Assembly (NCBI GenBank): GCA_002381185.1
Contig: DFOA01000028.1
Location: forward strand, 18,205-82,204
Length of the DNA stretch: 64,000 bases
Source: Firmicutes bacterium UBA3553
GTDB lineage: Bacteria; Bacillota; Clostridia; Tissierellales; Sedimentibacteraceae
Direction: 5' to 3'
The notes under the pieces are model-generated. The model worked only from the letters and a program-made list of their open reading frames with translations. It did no database searches and had not been told where the DNA came from. A program made the position numbers and the translations under genes. This document shows positions 45,411-54,247 of the stretch, piece by piece (position 1 is the first letter of the stretch; each line of letters opens with the position of its first letter).

Positions 45411-46424
45411 TTAAATATTATTAAAAATACAATTATGTATTTCTTTTCTGAAGTCATTTATGTTTTTAGTTTCTCCTCTGGTGTAAAGCCTGTTTGTAAA
45501 TATGACTGCCGCAATATTTTTTTCCCTGCATATCCAGAGTGAAGTGCCCGTAAAACCTGAGTGTCCGCATCCGTAAGGATAATATTCTGCAATTTGCCAT
45601 CCGAGGCCTCTTCCTTCTCTTTGTTCTTTCATTGAACGCTTAATCAATTCATTATCGGATATCATATAATAACGGCATAAATCAACGTATGCCTGCACAT
45701 CTGCAAAAATTCCCGCATGTCCGGCAACCCCTTTGAAGAAATAATATGCATTGCCGTCATTTACTTCTCCCACACATGCTTCATTGTGGCTTCTCCAATT
45801 ATGAAATTCGATATTTCTTTCTCTGCACATTTCTTCTTCTATTATATTTCCGTAAGAAGTAGGAGCAATATTTGCTCTGCTTGCGGGGCAGTAGCACATG
45901 TCTTTTATATTTAAGGGTTCTTTTATGTATTTATCCAGGCTTTCTTCCAGTGTTAGACCTGTTGAGGCTTTAATAACTTCTCCTAAAAGCATAAAGTTTA
46001 AATCGCTGTATAAAGTTCCTTTAAACTTTTCGTATTTGCCTATGGCTTTATTCATAACATCAAACACTGTGCCCTCTTCCGAGTAGAAGGGATACCAGTC
46101 GATAATCCCGGAATTGTGTGTTAAAAGCTGCTCTATTGTCACATCCCTTAATCTTTCTTTCAATGTTTTGTATTCATTGATTATGGGAAGGTATGTGTTT
46201 ATTTTACCGTGTAATTCTATCTTGCCCTCGTTGATAAGCATCAATATTTCTGTTGTCGTCACTATCTTGCTTAAGGAAGCCACATCAAATATTGTGCCTG
46301 TATTTACATTTCCAAATGCTTTGTTATAATACGTCTTGCTGTCATCAAAGATACGGCACACAGCAGATGGAAAATATCCTTCATCAATATATTTATTAAT
46401 AATTAAGTCTAATTGCTTTTCCAT
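45411..46424 (-). CDS. Beta-lactamase-family serine hydrolase
   Basis: 337 residues with the class-C/esterase-type motifs ASLSK (Ser50, Lys53), LYSDLNF and GHSGFTG. No signal peptide is visible. It lies between anmK and the muropeptide transporter genes; a similar serine hydrolase gene (ybbE/amiE) occurs in the Bacillus subtilis MurNAc operon. It may cut peptide or ester bonds on imported muropeptides in the cytoplasm. AGAGGA precedes the ATG. Substrate unproven. Confidence 0.85.
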   Translation of the reverse strand: MEKQLDLIINKYIDEGYFPSAVCRIFDDSKTYYNKAFGNVNTGTIFDVASLSKIVTTTEILMLINEGKIELHGKINTYLPIINEYKTLKERLRDVTIEQLLTHNSGIIDWYPFYSEEGTVFDVMNKAIGKYEKFKGTLYSDLNFMLLGEVIKASTGLTLEESLDKYIKEPLNIKDMCYCPASRANIAPTSYGNIIEEEMCRERNIEFHNWRSHNEACVGEVNDGNAYYFFKGVAGHAGIFADVQAYVDLCRYYMISDNELIKRSMKEQREGRGLGWQIAEYYPYGCGHSGFTGTSLWICREKNIAAVIFTNRLYTRGETKNINDFRKEIHNCIFNNI

Positions 46425-46437
46425 AATATTTATCCTC

Positions 46438-47655
46438 TTATTTTTGCGGCAGTGTTATGGCTGTCGGAATGATATAATTATTTGTGGGCAGTGCCAGTTT
46501 TCCCATGATTACTCTCCTGTCCGAGCCTGTGGAGTTTGGGATATTGTTTGTTCTGCCGGAAAGGAACTCGTTTCCAAGTATTGCAAAAGCTATGGCTTCC
46601 TTAGCATCTCCGGAGAAGTCCAGCTTGCTGACATTCTTGACCTCTGCATCTATATACTGATCCAGCAGTTTCATTATCAGCTGATTATGGGCTCCGCCTC
46701 CGCTCACATAAAGCTCGTCTATCTTGCAGTCGTTTAAAACAAATGACTTCAGCTGAAGTTGTATAGATTTTGCGGTATAAGCCGTAACTGTTGCAAGGAT
46801 ATCATGGCTGCTTAATCCTCTTATACGGCCTCGTTCATACAATCCGTTGGCAAATTCTTTTGTGTAATATTCTCTTCCCGTGCTTTTAGGCGGGTTTTTA
46901 AACAGATATTTATCATTTAAAATAATTTCATCAAGCCACTGCTCGTCTATTGTTCCCTGTGATGCCAATTTTCCGCCCTCATCATAGGCTTTTTCTCCGT
47001 CAGTGATTATTCTTACAATTTCATCTATTAAAACATTGGCCGGTCCCGTATCAAAAGCAAGAACGTCCTCTTCGCTGCCTCCTGCCTTTAAAACAGTTAT
47101 GTTGGCAATTCCTCCTAAATTTAATAACACCCGTCCTTTTTCTTTGCTTGAAAACAATATGTAATCTACGTAAGGCACAAGCGGCGCCCCCTGTCCCCCG
47201 TACGCCATGTCGGAAGGTCTGAAGTCACCTGCGGTTACACATCCTGTCACGGCTGCAATATTTGAAAGCTCTCCTATCTGCAGTGTGCTGTGCTGATCAG
47301 GCATGTGATGAATTGTCTGTCCGTGGGAGCTGATAAAATCAACATCCCGGATATTTACACCTGCCTTTTGGCAGACAGCTAAAGCAGCCTGTCCCATTTT
47401 ATTGCCTAAGTATGTATTCATGTAACATATTTCATCAACAGTTGAAGTTTTTATATGACAAAGCTTAAAAATTCTTTCTTTTTCTTCTTTTGTGTAATCT
47501 AGCGTCATAAAATCAATGACATTAATCCTTGTATCTGTATAATTTCCTTCAATTTCAAGCAGGCATGCATCTATGCCATCCAGCGAAGTACCTGACATCA
47601 GGCCTATTGCCAGTTTCTTTTTCTTATTAAGAACACTGTTTAAAATATCTAACAT
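46438..47655 (-). CDS. anmK: Anhydro-N-acetylmuramic acid kinase
   Basis: 405 residues. It has GLMSGTSLDGIDACLLE, SHGQTIHH, YGGQGAPLVPYVD, NLGGIANIT, FDTGPANVLID and YVSGGGAHN, all AnmK signatures. It opens and phosphorylates 1,6-anhydro-MurNAc to MurNAc-6-P, the substrate of MurQ encoded downstream. AGGAG precedes the ATG. First gene of the operon, behind a consensus promoter overlapped by a large inverted repeat. The first 13 residues extend beyond the usual family start. Confidence 0.95.
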   Translation of the reverse strand: MLDILNSVLNKKKKLAIGLMSGTSLDGIDACLLEIEGNYTDTRINVIDFMTLDYTKEEKERIFKLCHIKTSTVDEICYMNTYLGNKMGQAALAVCQKAGVNIRDVDFISSHGQTIHHMPDQHSTLQIGELSNIAAVTGCVTAGDFRPSDMAYGGQGAPLVPYVDYILFSSKEKGRVLLNLGGIANITVLKAGGSEEDVLAFDTGPANVLIDEIVRIITDGEKAYDEGGKLASQGTIDEQWLDEIILNDKYLFKNPPKSTGREYYTKEFANGLYERGRIRGLSSHDILATVTAYTAKSIQLQLKSFVLNDCKIDELYVSGGGAHNQLIMKLLDQYIDAEVKNVSKLDFSGDAKEAIAFAILGNEFLSGRTNNIPNSTGSDRRVIMGKLALPTNNYIIPTAITLPQK

Positions 47656-47675
47656 TTTATTGCTCCTAAAAAATA

Positions 47676-47723
47676 TGACATTTTATTTCAATAATATGTT
47701 ATAATATTTGAAATAAAATGTCA
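47676..47723. promoter_or_regulatory. 16-bp inverted-repeat operator over the MurNAc-operon promoter
   Basis: Perfect arms TGACATTTTATTTCAA (47676-47691) and TTGAAATAAAATGTCA (47708-47723) are separated by 16 bp. One arm covers the -35 box and the other the start region, with the -10 between. Its likely ligand is the RpiR/MurR-type regulator encoded in the operon, by position and symmetry. Confidence 0.75.
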
Positions 47724-47724
47724 A
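47696..47724 (-). promoter_or_regulatory. Promoter of the MurNAc-recycling operon
   Basis: On the minus strand, TTGACA (47724-47719), a 17-bp spacer and TAACAT (47701-47696) lie about 40 bp ahead of anmK. Confidence 0.75.
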
Positions 47725-47752
47725 TTATAATTTGATTGGACAGTCTTATAAT

Positions 47753-47788
47753 AAATAAGAGACCCAGATTATTCCGAGTCCCTTATTT
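47753..47788 (-). terminator. Terminator after the GGDEF regulator gene
   Basis: AAATAAG-A-GAC pairs with GTC-C-CTTATTT around a 14-nt loop. AT-rich flanks on both sides would allow it to work in either direction. It insulates the diguanylate-cyclase gene from the MurNAc-operon promoter just downstream on the same strand. Confidence 0.6.
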
Positions 47789-47805
47789 AATATTTATATT
47801 TAATG

Positions 47806-49056
47806 TCAGCGCACACAGTTGCGGCCGGAAGCTTTTGCTTCATACATCATGCTATCCGCTTTTTGCACCAGTATATCCGCGGTATCGCCATCACTGTAGC
47901 CCACGGCTCCAAAGCTGCCGGTGAAGCTGTCTACACCCGGTATATTGATTCTGCTTATACCAACCCTCAATTCTTCCAACAAGACATGAGCTTTGTCTAT
48001 AGGTGTATCCACCAGCAATATCATAAATTCCTCCCCGCCCCAGCGGGCAAGGCAGTCTATGCTGCGAATCCTGCTTTTAATCATTTCAGCAATGCGTTTT
48101 AAAACCAAATCTCCTACATTATGTCCAAAACGGTCATTTATAGTCTTAAACCTGTCAATATCCAGCATTGCAAGAGAAAAAACACGTCCTGTCCTTTTTG
48201 CACGTTCAATTTCATCTTGAAGCTTTTCAATAAAATATCTTCTGTTATATGTATTTGTGAGAAAATCAGTCACGCACAGTTTTTCAAGCGCTTCTCTTGC
48301 CTTAATCCGTTCGCTTATGTCACGCACAATTCCCACAAAATAATTATCATCATTTATTTTTAATGTTGATATAGAAACTTCAACCTCAAATTCATGTCCA
48401 GCCTTATGTCTTGCTTTTACTTCCTTTGTTGTTTCATATTTATTTATTACTATATGTTTATTAAAATTCCTTTTATATTCCTGATAATCCGAATCATTGG
48501 TTACAATTAGTCTGTGGAGTTCTTTTCCAAGCATTTCATCTCTGGTATATCCAAAAAGCTGATTAGCTGCCGGATTCCATAGGGTTACTATTCCTCTGTT
48601 GTCAATCATAATTATGGCATCTTGAACAGAGTTTATAACAGCATTTAATATTGATTCTTTTTCCTTTATTTCTTCTTTGACAGAATGGAGCTTTAAGGCC
48701 ATTTCAATTGTTGCAAGCAAAGCCGCATTATCCATTCCCTTTTCTATAAATCCATAGGCATTAACATTTCTTATCTGGTCAATAACTTTATCTGATGCAT
48801 TAGCTGTAAGAAAAATGATTGGTATTTCCTTATGCTTAATAATAGTACGAGCAGCATCTATTCCATTCATTTTACCTGCCAGCTCAATATCCATGAGAAT
48901 CAAATCCGGCGGCAGCATGCCTAATGCCTTTTGCACCGCCTCCTCACCGGAAACAACAGTATCAATATCGTATCCGTATTTTTTAAGAAAACCTCCTACA
49001 ACCATAGCAATAAAGTGACTGTCTTCCACTAACAATATACTTTTACTATTTTGCAT
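47806..49056 (-). CDS. Response-regulator diguanylate cyclase (REC-PAS-GGDEF)
   Basis: 416 residues. REC domain (about 1-125, phospho-acceptor in LILMDIEL), PAS domain (about 140-255; DAIIMIDNRGIVTLWNPAA, GIVRDISER) and GGDEF domain (about 260-416) with an active-site WGGEEF and the inhibitory-site RSID five residues before it. It should make c-di-GMP under phosphorylation and PAS control, with product feedback. No cognate kinase gene is adjacent. ATG 49056 is behind GGTGAG; a TTG five codons up is less likely. A c-di-GMP riboswitch lies at 2003-2083. Confidence 0.94.
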   Translation of the reverse strand: MQNSKSILLVEDSHFIAMVVGGFLKKYGYDIDTVVSGEEAVQKALGMLPPDLILMDIELAGKMNGIDAARTIIKHKEIPIIFLTANASDKVIDQIRNVNAYGFIEKGMDNAALLATIEMALKLHSVKEEIKEKESILNAVINSVQDAIIMIDNRGIVTLWNPAANQLFGYTRDEMLGKELHRLIVTNDSDYQEYKRNFNKHIVINKYETTKEVKARHKAGHEFEVEVSISTLKINDDNYFVGIVRDISERIKAREALEKLCVTDFLTNTYNRRYFIEKLQDEIERAKRTGRVFSLAMLDIDRFKTINDRFGHNVGDLVLKRIAEMIKSRIRSIDCLARWGGEEFMILLVDTPIDKAHVLLEELRVGISRINIPGVDSFTGSFGAVGYSDGDTADILVQKADSMMYEAKASGRNCVR

Positions 49057-49357
49057 ACTCTCACCGTTCAAATTTTATTATTTTTATATCAACTTAATTA
49101 TATAACAAAACATAATAAAATGAAACAAAAAATGGATATCCTTCCCTAAATTTCTATTCTGATAAATCTGGTGATGCTCCATCAGTGCATCAACTTTCTC
49201 TTCCTTGATAACCTTACGACTTCCGCTCTGTCCAATGATATAATTCGATTTTCTCTTAAGTCATATTATATCACATCTGCTTAAAATTGGAAAGAATAAT
49301 GTTTTCCTTACATGTTATTTGTACTATACTTAATTAACAATATAGTGAGGTTAACCC

Positions 49358-49532
49358 ATGATAAAAAGCAAAATAACACCAGAATAAACTATTATCGGAT
49401 GTATGGGGTTATGATTATTTCGGCGCAGACAGGACCGTTGACACACATATAAAAATGCTCAGAAACAACCTTGGAAAATACAGATACTTAATATCTACCG
49501 TAAGAAGTATGGGATATAAATTTGAAGCATAA
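49358..49532 (+). pseudogene. OmpR-family response regulator, only the DNA-binding tail left
   Basis: From 49383 the plus strand reads NKLLSDVWGYDYFGADRT, then VDTHIKMLRNNLGKY and ISTVRSMGYKFEA before TAA 49530-49532, the recognition helix and wing of an OmpR/PhoB effector domain. Nothing of the receiver remains. An apparent start with GTGAGG ribosome site at 49358 reads only nine codons in another frame, so an internal deletion with frameshift fits. Confidence 0.8.
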
Positions 49533-49555
49533 ATGAAATTAACATAAGCGAAAAC

Positions 49556-49595
49556 AAAACGCTGGGTATAACTACACCTCAGCGTTTTGTTTTTG
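49556..49595 (+). terminator. Intrinsic terminator after the regulator remnant
   Basis: AAAACGCTG (49556-49564) pairs with CAGCGTTTT (49580-49588), with extra GGT/ACC pairing inside, followed by GTTTTTG. Confidence 0.8.
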
Positions 49596-49721
49596 TATTA
49601 TTCTGCTGTAGAATCCCGCGGTTCAGAAATGTTTTGAAAAAATTCATGTATCTTTCACAATAAGAACACAAAACACAAATATGATATAAATAAAAACTTA
49701 TGCTAATTGGAGATGATATCT

Positions 49722-51431
49722 ATGAAAATGCGAAAGACCGCTACATTAGTTTCAATAATTTTAATATTTGCCTTGCTGCTGTCGGCATGCAGTACGGCTG
49801 CCGTACAAGGCTCGTCAGACGAAACGGGCAACCAGTCCGATTCAGCCAATGATTTGGATACAAATAGTGAACCTGCATATGCGTCCGAAATAGACAAAAC
49901 ATCTATCATGACGATTGAAATTTCTGCAGACCAGGAGAAATGGCAGAACATGCTTGATAATGCTATGGCTGAGGAATACATTTCAGCAAATGTTACGATT
50001 AACGGAACAACAATTAATAATGTGGGTATCCGGCCGAAAGGAAATTCAAGCCTCAGTTCAATAGCGCGTGATTCTACAACGGACAGATACAGCTTTAAAA
50101 TCAAATTCGACGAATATGTGGACGGACAGACATGGCTTGGTCTTGACAAGCTTGTTCTGAACAGCAACTATTCTGATTCAACGTCAATGAAGGAATACCT
50201 GAGCTATGATATTATGAGCTATATCGGAGTTGATGCGCCTCTGTTTGCATATTCGGACATTACAGTTAACGGTGAGAGCTGGGGATTCTATCTTGCTGTT
50301 GAAGATATTGACAGCGGCTACCTGCAGCGTGCTAAAAATGACGAAGGAGAGCTGTACAAGCCGGAGAGCATGGAAATGGGAGGTAATATGCAAAACAGAC
50401 CCGATGCACAAAACGGACAAAATATGCAAGACATGCAAAACCCACAGAACATTGCACAGCCTATTGCACCTGAGCAAGAAAATGAAAATGGCTTATCCGG
50501 CGAACTAGCTATGCAGCCCCCTCAATTTCCAGCAAAGAGTGATGATGGAAGCTTTGCTCCCGGCGGCAACGGAAAAAATATGCCCGGCGGAGGCAGAGGC
50601 GGTATGATGGGTTCAGACAGCGGAGTGGCGCTTATTTATTCTGACGATAACGAATCCAGTTATTCATCAATATTTGACAATGCCGAAACCAAGACGAATG
50701 AAGAAGATCACCAGCGTGTAATAGAAGCAATCAAAAACCTCAATGAGGGAACAAACCTTGAGACATATGTTGATGTTGATTCTGTCCTTCGATATCTTGC
50801 AGCCCATACTGTTGTGGTCAACCTTGACAGCTATTCAGGTAATATGGGGCACAATTATTACCTGTATGAGAATAACGGGCAAATAAGTGTTCTGCCATGG
50901 GATTATAATATGTCATTCGGCGGCTTCCAGTCGAAAAACGCATCAGGTGTTGTAAACTTCCCTATTGATACTCCTGTTTCCGGTGTAAGCATGGAAGATC
51001 GTCCACTTATCTCCAAGCTGCTTGAGGTGCCGGAGTATCTGGAAAAATACCATCAGTATATACAGGAAATAATAGACGGATATTTTGCGGACGGTAAGTT
51101 TGAACAGAAGGTAGATGAGCTTAATGCTCTGATTTCAGAGCACATTAAAAATGATACGTCTGCTTTTTACACCTATTCTGAATATCAGGCCGCCATAGTC
51201 GAGCTTAAGAAGCTTGGCGCACTTCGAGCCGCAAGTGTTCAGGGACAGCTTGACGGAACGGTACCTTCCACCGCCGAAGGTCAGAGCTCAGAACCTGACA
51301 AACTGACAGATGCTTCCTCAGTAGACATGTCTGCTCTCGGAAGCAGCGGCATGGGAGGCACACCCGGTGAGGCCCAAAGAGGTACGCCCGGAGGCAGAGG
51401 ACAGGGAATCCAGCCAGAAGGAAGAAGATAA
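49722..51431 (+). CDS. CotH-kinase-family lipoprotein
   Basis: 569 residues from ATG 49722 behind GGAG. A lipoprotein signal (LLLSACST, Cys near residue 23) precedes the CotH domain: IRPKGNSSLSS, DKLVLNSNYSDSTSMKEYLSYD, LAVEDIDSGYLQR and PWDYNMSFGGF with the metal-binding Asp. CotH proteins are atypical protein kinases, first known from spore coats; related secreted ones are widespread. A Met/Asn/Gln-rich stretch (about 225-265) and Gly-rich segments (about 285-305 and the C-terminus) are low-complexity insertions. Substrate unknown. Confidence 0.9.
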   Translation: MKMRKTATLVSIILIFALLLSACSTAAVQGSSDETGNQSDSANDLDTNSEPAYASEIDKTSIMTIEISADQEKWQNMLDNAMAEEYISANVTINGTTINNVGIRPKGNSSLSSIARDSTTDRYSFKIKFDEYVDGQTWLGLDKLVLNSNYSDSTSMKEYLSYDIMSYIGVDAPLFAYSDITVNGESWGFYLAVEDIDSGYLQRAKNDEGELYKPESMEMGGNMQNRPDAQNGQNMQDMQNPQNIAQPIAPEQENENGLSGELAMQPPQFPAKSDDGSFAPGGNGKNMPGGGRGGMMGSDSGVALIYSDDNESSYSSIFDNAETKTNEEDHQRVIEAIKNLNEGTNLETYVDVDSVLRYLAAHTVVVNLDSYSGNMGHNYYLYENNGQISVLPWDYNMSFGGFQSKNASGVVNFPIDTPVSGVSMEDRPLISKLLEVPEYLEKYHQYIQEIIDGYFADGKFEQKVDELNALISEHIKNDTSAFYTYSEYQAAIVELKKLGALRAASVQGQLDGTVPSTAEGQSSEPDKLTDASSVDMSALGSSGMGGTPGEAQRGTPGGRGQGIQPEGRR

Positions 51432-51770
51432 AAAAGTTTAAATTTCTATGTTTAAAACAAATGCTGTTGGGTATATTATGTATACAACTTAAGTTAGCTA
51501 AAGCTTGCAGAACCATAAAATCTATAAGTAATTTGTATAAATTCACTGCAACAATATTGAAAACAGGAGCATTTCTCAATGAAAGCTCAAACTGCAGTTA
51601 CAGAATGGTCAAATGAAGAATATAGACTTGCAGGCCACAGTTGAACAGTTGATTCATAAAGTAAGAAAGAGGTGATTCCAACAGGATTTGAACTAGAAAA
51701 CCCAAATAAATAGCACCCGATTTTCGAATTGAAAAGAAAATCGGGTGCTGTTTATTTTATGTAATTTTTA
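51432..51770. other. Gene-poor gap after the CotH-family gene
   Basis: No supported gene. Short frames near 51579-51680 (one reading MKNIDLQATVEQLIHKVRKR) lack a convincing ribosome site and look like relics. A strong terminator closes the gap at 51712-51749. Confidence 0.5.
51712..51749. terminator. Bidirectional intrinsic terminator
   Basis: Perfect 14-bp arms AGCACCCGATTTTC and GAAAATCGGGTGCT around a 10-nt loop, with T-rich sequence on both outer sides. It serves the small minus-strand gene at 51771 and any plus-strand read-through. Confidence 0.9.
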
Positions 51771-52040
51771 TTATGAAACTTTACTTTTAAGAACAGCTAT
51801 ATTATAGCAATTGTCTGCAGTCACTCTCTTGATTTCCTGAATTTCTTTTGAAATTCTTTTTTCTAATTCCCTTATAACCTTAAGATAATCTGTGCCTCGA
51901 AAATTATCCCAAGTCAACATTTCTTTAAAATCTCTTTTAAAATTATCAAGTTTTTCATCAAATTTTTTATCTTGCTCGCCCAGCTTTAAATCAATCAGGT
52001 CAGATATGGCTTGTAAATCTTCTTTAGTTAAGCTCATCAT
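51771..52040 (-). CDS. Small coiled-coil protein of unknown function
   Basis: 89 residues, highly charged, almost entirely helical: SLTKEDLQAISDLIDLK, then KKFDEKLDNFKRDFKEML and a C-terminal heptad region ending in CYNIAVLKSKVS. Two adjacent ATGs (52040, 52037) follow GAGG; the second is better spaced. It has its own promoter and terminator, so it is probably expressed. Similar short proteins are common in Clostridia genomes, but I know no function. Confidence 0.75.
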   Translation of the reverse strand: MMSLTKEDLQAISDLIDLKLGEQDKKFDEKLDNFKRDFKEMLTWDNFRGTDYLKVIRELEKRISKEIQEIKRVTADNCYNIAVLKSKVS

Positions 52041-52066
52041 ATAACCTCTTTTCTTTATTTTTAGTT

Positions 52067-52096
52067 ATTATATCAATTTGTCGCGCATTGTTACAA
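52067..52096 (-). promoter_or_regulatory. Predicted promoter of the small coiled-coil gene
   Basis: On the minus strand, TTGTAA (52096-52091), an 18-bp spacer and TATAAT (52072-52067). Confidence 0.55.
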
Positions 52097-52181
52097 GTTA
52101 AATTTTATTAATATATAAATCGTAAGATAATTGGCTCTACAATATTCTTAACAACTTTTTTACAAATATAAAATTCTCTTA

Positions 52182-52210
52182 TTGAACTTGTCAAAAAGTT
52201 GTGTTATATT
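52182..52210 (+). promoter_or_regulatory. Predicted promoter of hom
   Basis: TTGAAC (52182-52187), a 17-bp spacer and TATATT (52205-52210) lie 62 bp ahead of the hom start. Confidence 0.5.
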
Positions 52211-52272
52211 AATGAAGTATTTATTTAATATACATGTGTTTCTAAAACGAAAACAACTCAAGGAGATTTAGT

Positions 52273-53550
52273 ATGGAATCAGTCAAGTTAGGCATATTAG
52301 GAATGGGTACGGTAGCTTCAGGCCTTATAAATATTATTGGACTTAATAATCACAAAATAACGGAGATCCTAAATAAAAATATAGCTGTCAGCAAAGTCCT
52401 GGTAAAAGACATCAATAAAGCAAGGAATATAAATCTGCCTCAGGATGTATACACTGCAGATGCGTATGAGGTAATTAATAATAAGGATGTACAGATTCTT
52501 GTTGAATTAATTGGAGGAATAAATCCTGCCTATGAATACATAAAGGCAGCACTTAATAACAAAAAACATGTTGTCACTGCAAACAAAGCTCTTATTGCAA
52601 CTCACGGCGAGGAACTGGAAGAAATTGCAGCTGAAAACGGAGTAAAGTTAATGTATGAAGCGAGCGTAGCCGGTGGAATACCAATCATCAAAGCTATATC
52701 TGAAAATCTTGCTGCAAATGAATTTGAGAAAATTATCGGAATTATAAACGGAACCACCAATTACATTTTAACTCAAATGGCAGAAAACGGATTAGAATAT
52801 GAACAAGCTGTAAAGCAGGCACAGCAGCTTGGCTTTGCTGAAGCTGATCCTTCTTCTGATGTTGAAGGTGATGATGCAGCATATAAAATATCAATATTAT
52901 CTACAATCGCATTTGGACAAAGAATTAATATAGAGGATATTCCAAAGGAAGGTATTACAAAAATATCTAAAGAAGATATAAATTATGCCAAAGAGCTGGG
53001 ATACAGCATCAAACTCCTTGCTTCTGCCGTAAAAAATAATGATGAAATTGAACTTAGGGTTCATCCTGCTTTCGTTCCTAAGGAACACCCTTTGTCAAAT
53101 GTTAAGAATGAATTCAATGCAATATTTTTAAAAGGAAATGCAGTTGGCGAATTAATGTTTTACGGAAAAGGCGCAGGCTCACTTCCAACAGGGAGCGCCG
53201 TCCTTGGAGACATAATGTCAATTGTCAACAGCAGCTACGCAGATAACAACGAAGTTAAAAAAGATGCAAAATATAAAATCGTTAATAATGCCTGCAAACC
53301 ATACTACATCAGGTTTGAGGTAATTGATAAACCAGGCGTATTGGGGAAAATCGCAAATATTTTCGGAGCAAACAACATTAGCCTTGCTTCCGTGATGCAA
53401 AGGCAAAAAAACGGCAATAATACAGCGCCGTTAGTTTTCATAACTCATGAAGTTGGACGTAAAAACATAGATGCAGCCCTGGAAGAAATAAATAAATTTG
53501 AGTTTGTTACTAAGACCGCCAGCATAATAATGGTTGAAAGCCTCAAATAA
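52273..53550 (+). CDS. hom: Homoserine dehydrogenase
   Basis: 425 residues. N-terminal NAD(P)-binding GILGMGTVASG (residues 8-18), TANKALIATHG, the catalytic GIINGTTNYILTQM and EADPSSDVEGDDAAYK segments, and a C-terminal ACT domain (about 345-425; FEVIDKPGVLGKIANIFG) for feedback control. It reduces aspartate semialdehyde to homoserine for threonine and methionine synthesis. AAGGAG precedes the ATG. It stands alone, with no thrB or thrC beside it. Confidence 0.96.
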   Translation: MESVKLGILGMGTVASGLINIIGLNNHKITEILNKNIAVSKVLVKDINKARNINLPQDVYTADAYEVINNKDVQILVELIGGINPAYEYIKAALNNKKHVVTANKALIATHGEELEEIAAENGVKLMYEASVAGGIPIIKAISENLAANEFEKIIGIINGTTNYILTQMAENGLEYEQAVKQAQQLGFAEADPSSDVEGDDAAYKISILSTIAFGQRINIEDIPKEGITKISKEDINYAKELGYSIKLLASAVKNNDEIELRVHPAFVPKEHPLSNVKNEFNAIFLKGNAVGELMFYGKGAGSLPTGSAVLGDIMSIVNSSYADNNEVKKDAKYKIVNNACKPYYIRFEVIDKPGVLGKIANIFGANNISLASVMQRQKNGNNTAPLVFITHEVGRKNIDAALEEINKFEFVTKTASIIMVESLK

Positions 53551-53574
53551 CTTTTTGGGAGGGCTGCTCCTCCC

Positions 53575-54153
53575 CTACTTCTTAAATGAACTGATTGAAC
53601 GGCAGAATATTTCTGCCATTATTTCATTTCCTCGCTCGTTGAAATGAAGACCATCGACATATAAGTCCTCTGCTTCTGTTCCTGTTTCTTTTTCAAATTC
53701 TGAATAGAAGTCAATATATTTAATATTGAAAGTTTTGCAAAACTCAATAACCCAATGGTGATATTTTTCAACCTCTTCCGCAACCCTATTGAAATCTGAA
53801 AATTCTGCCCAATCCTGCTTGACATTTTCCGGATTTATCTTTACGGGAATTCCTATAATAGGGTCTATATACTTGGCTATTGCCTGATGGGTCATTGCCA
53901 TAATATTTGATTTTACTGTTCCTAAATCAGCTCCAACAATCAAGTCATTAACTCCCCCCATAATGAAAACCGCTTCAGGGCTTTTATCACACGCTGTGTG
54001 TAATCTGCTCAGCATTCCGCCTGATGTATCTCCGCTTATTCCTTCATTTATTATTTCAATTCCTAATTTATCCTGTGCAAGTTTAGTCCAGACTTTAGAT
54101 CTTCTCACTCCGAATCCATACGTTAAGCTATCACCTAAACAAACTATTTTCAT
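53575..54153 (-). CDS. SGNH/GDSL-family hydrolase
   Basis: 192 residues. Block I CLGDSLTYGFG with the nucleophile Ser, GISGDTSGGM with the oxyanion Gly, GGVND with Asn, and DGLHFNERGNE with the Asp-His pair. No signal peptide, so cytoplasmic. A lipase/esterase or deacetylase of unknown substrate. AAAGGA precedes the ATG. It is convergent with hom; a GGGAGG/CCTCCC hairpin (53556-53573) lies between them. Confidence 0.88.
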   Translation of the reverse strand: MKIVCLGDSLTYGFGVRRSKVWTKLAQDKLGIEIINEGISGDTSGGMLSRLHTACDKSPEAVFIMGGVNDLIVGADLGTVKSNIMAMTHQAIAKYIDPIIGIPVKINPENVKQDWAEFSDFNRVAEEVEKYHHWVIEFCKTFNIKYIDFYSEFEKETGTEAEDLYVDGLHFNERGNEIMAEIFCRSISSFKK

Positions 54154-54247
54154 TTTACTATTCCTTTCATTATCCTATTTACAATGTTTTCATTAGATTA
54201 TCACAACACTTATGCACTGTAAAGGCGAAAATTGGAGATTAAATTCT

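Larger units (their letters stand above)
49057..49721. other. Decayed intergenic region between GGDEF and CotH-family genes
   Basis: This gap holds three things. Near 49135-49262 on the minus strand a 43-codon frame without a usable start (contains GQSGSRKVIKEEK and MEHHQIYQNRN) may be a gene relic that I could not identify. At 49358-49532 on the plus strand is the tail of an OmpR-type regulator gene, followed by a terminator. The remaining 49596-49721 is the AT-rich leader of the CotH-family gene. Confidence 0.5.

Noticed and set aside
51579..51680. Short plus-strand peptides downstream of the CotH-family gene
   Set aside because: About 20 codons each, no good ribosome site and no recognised family.
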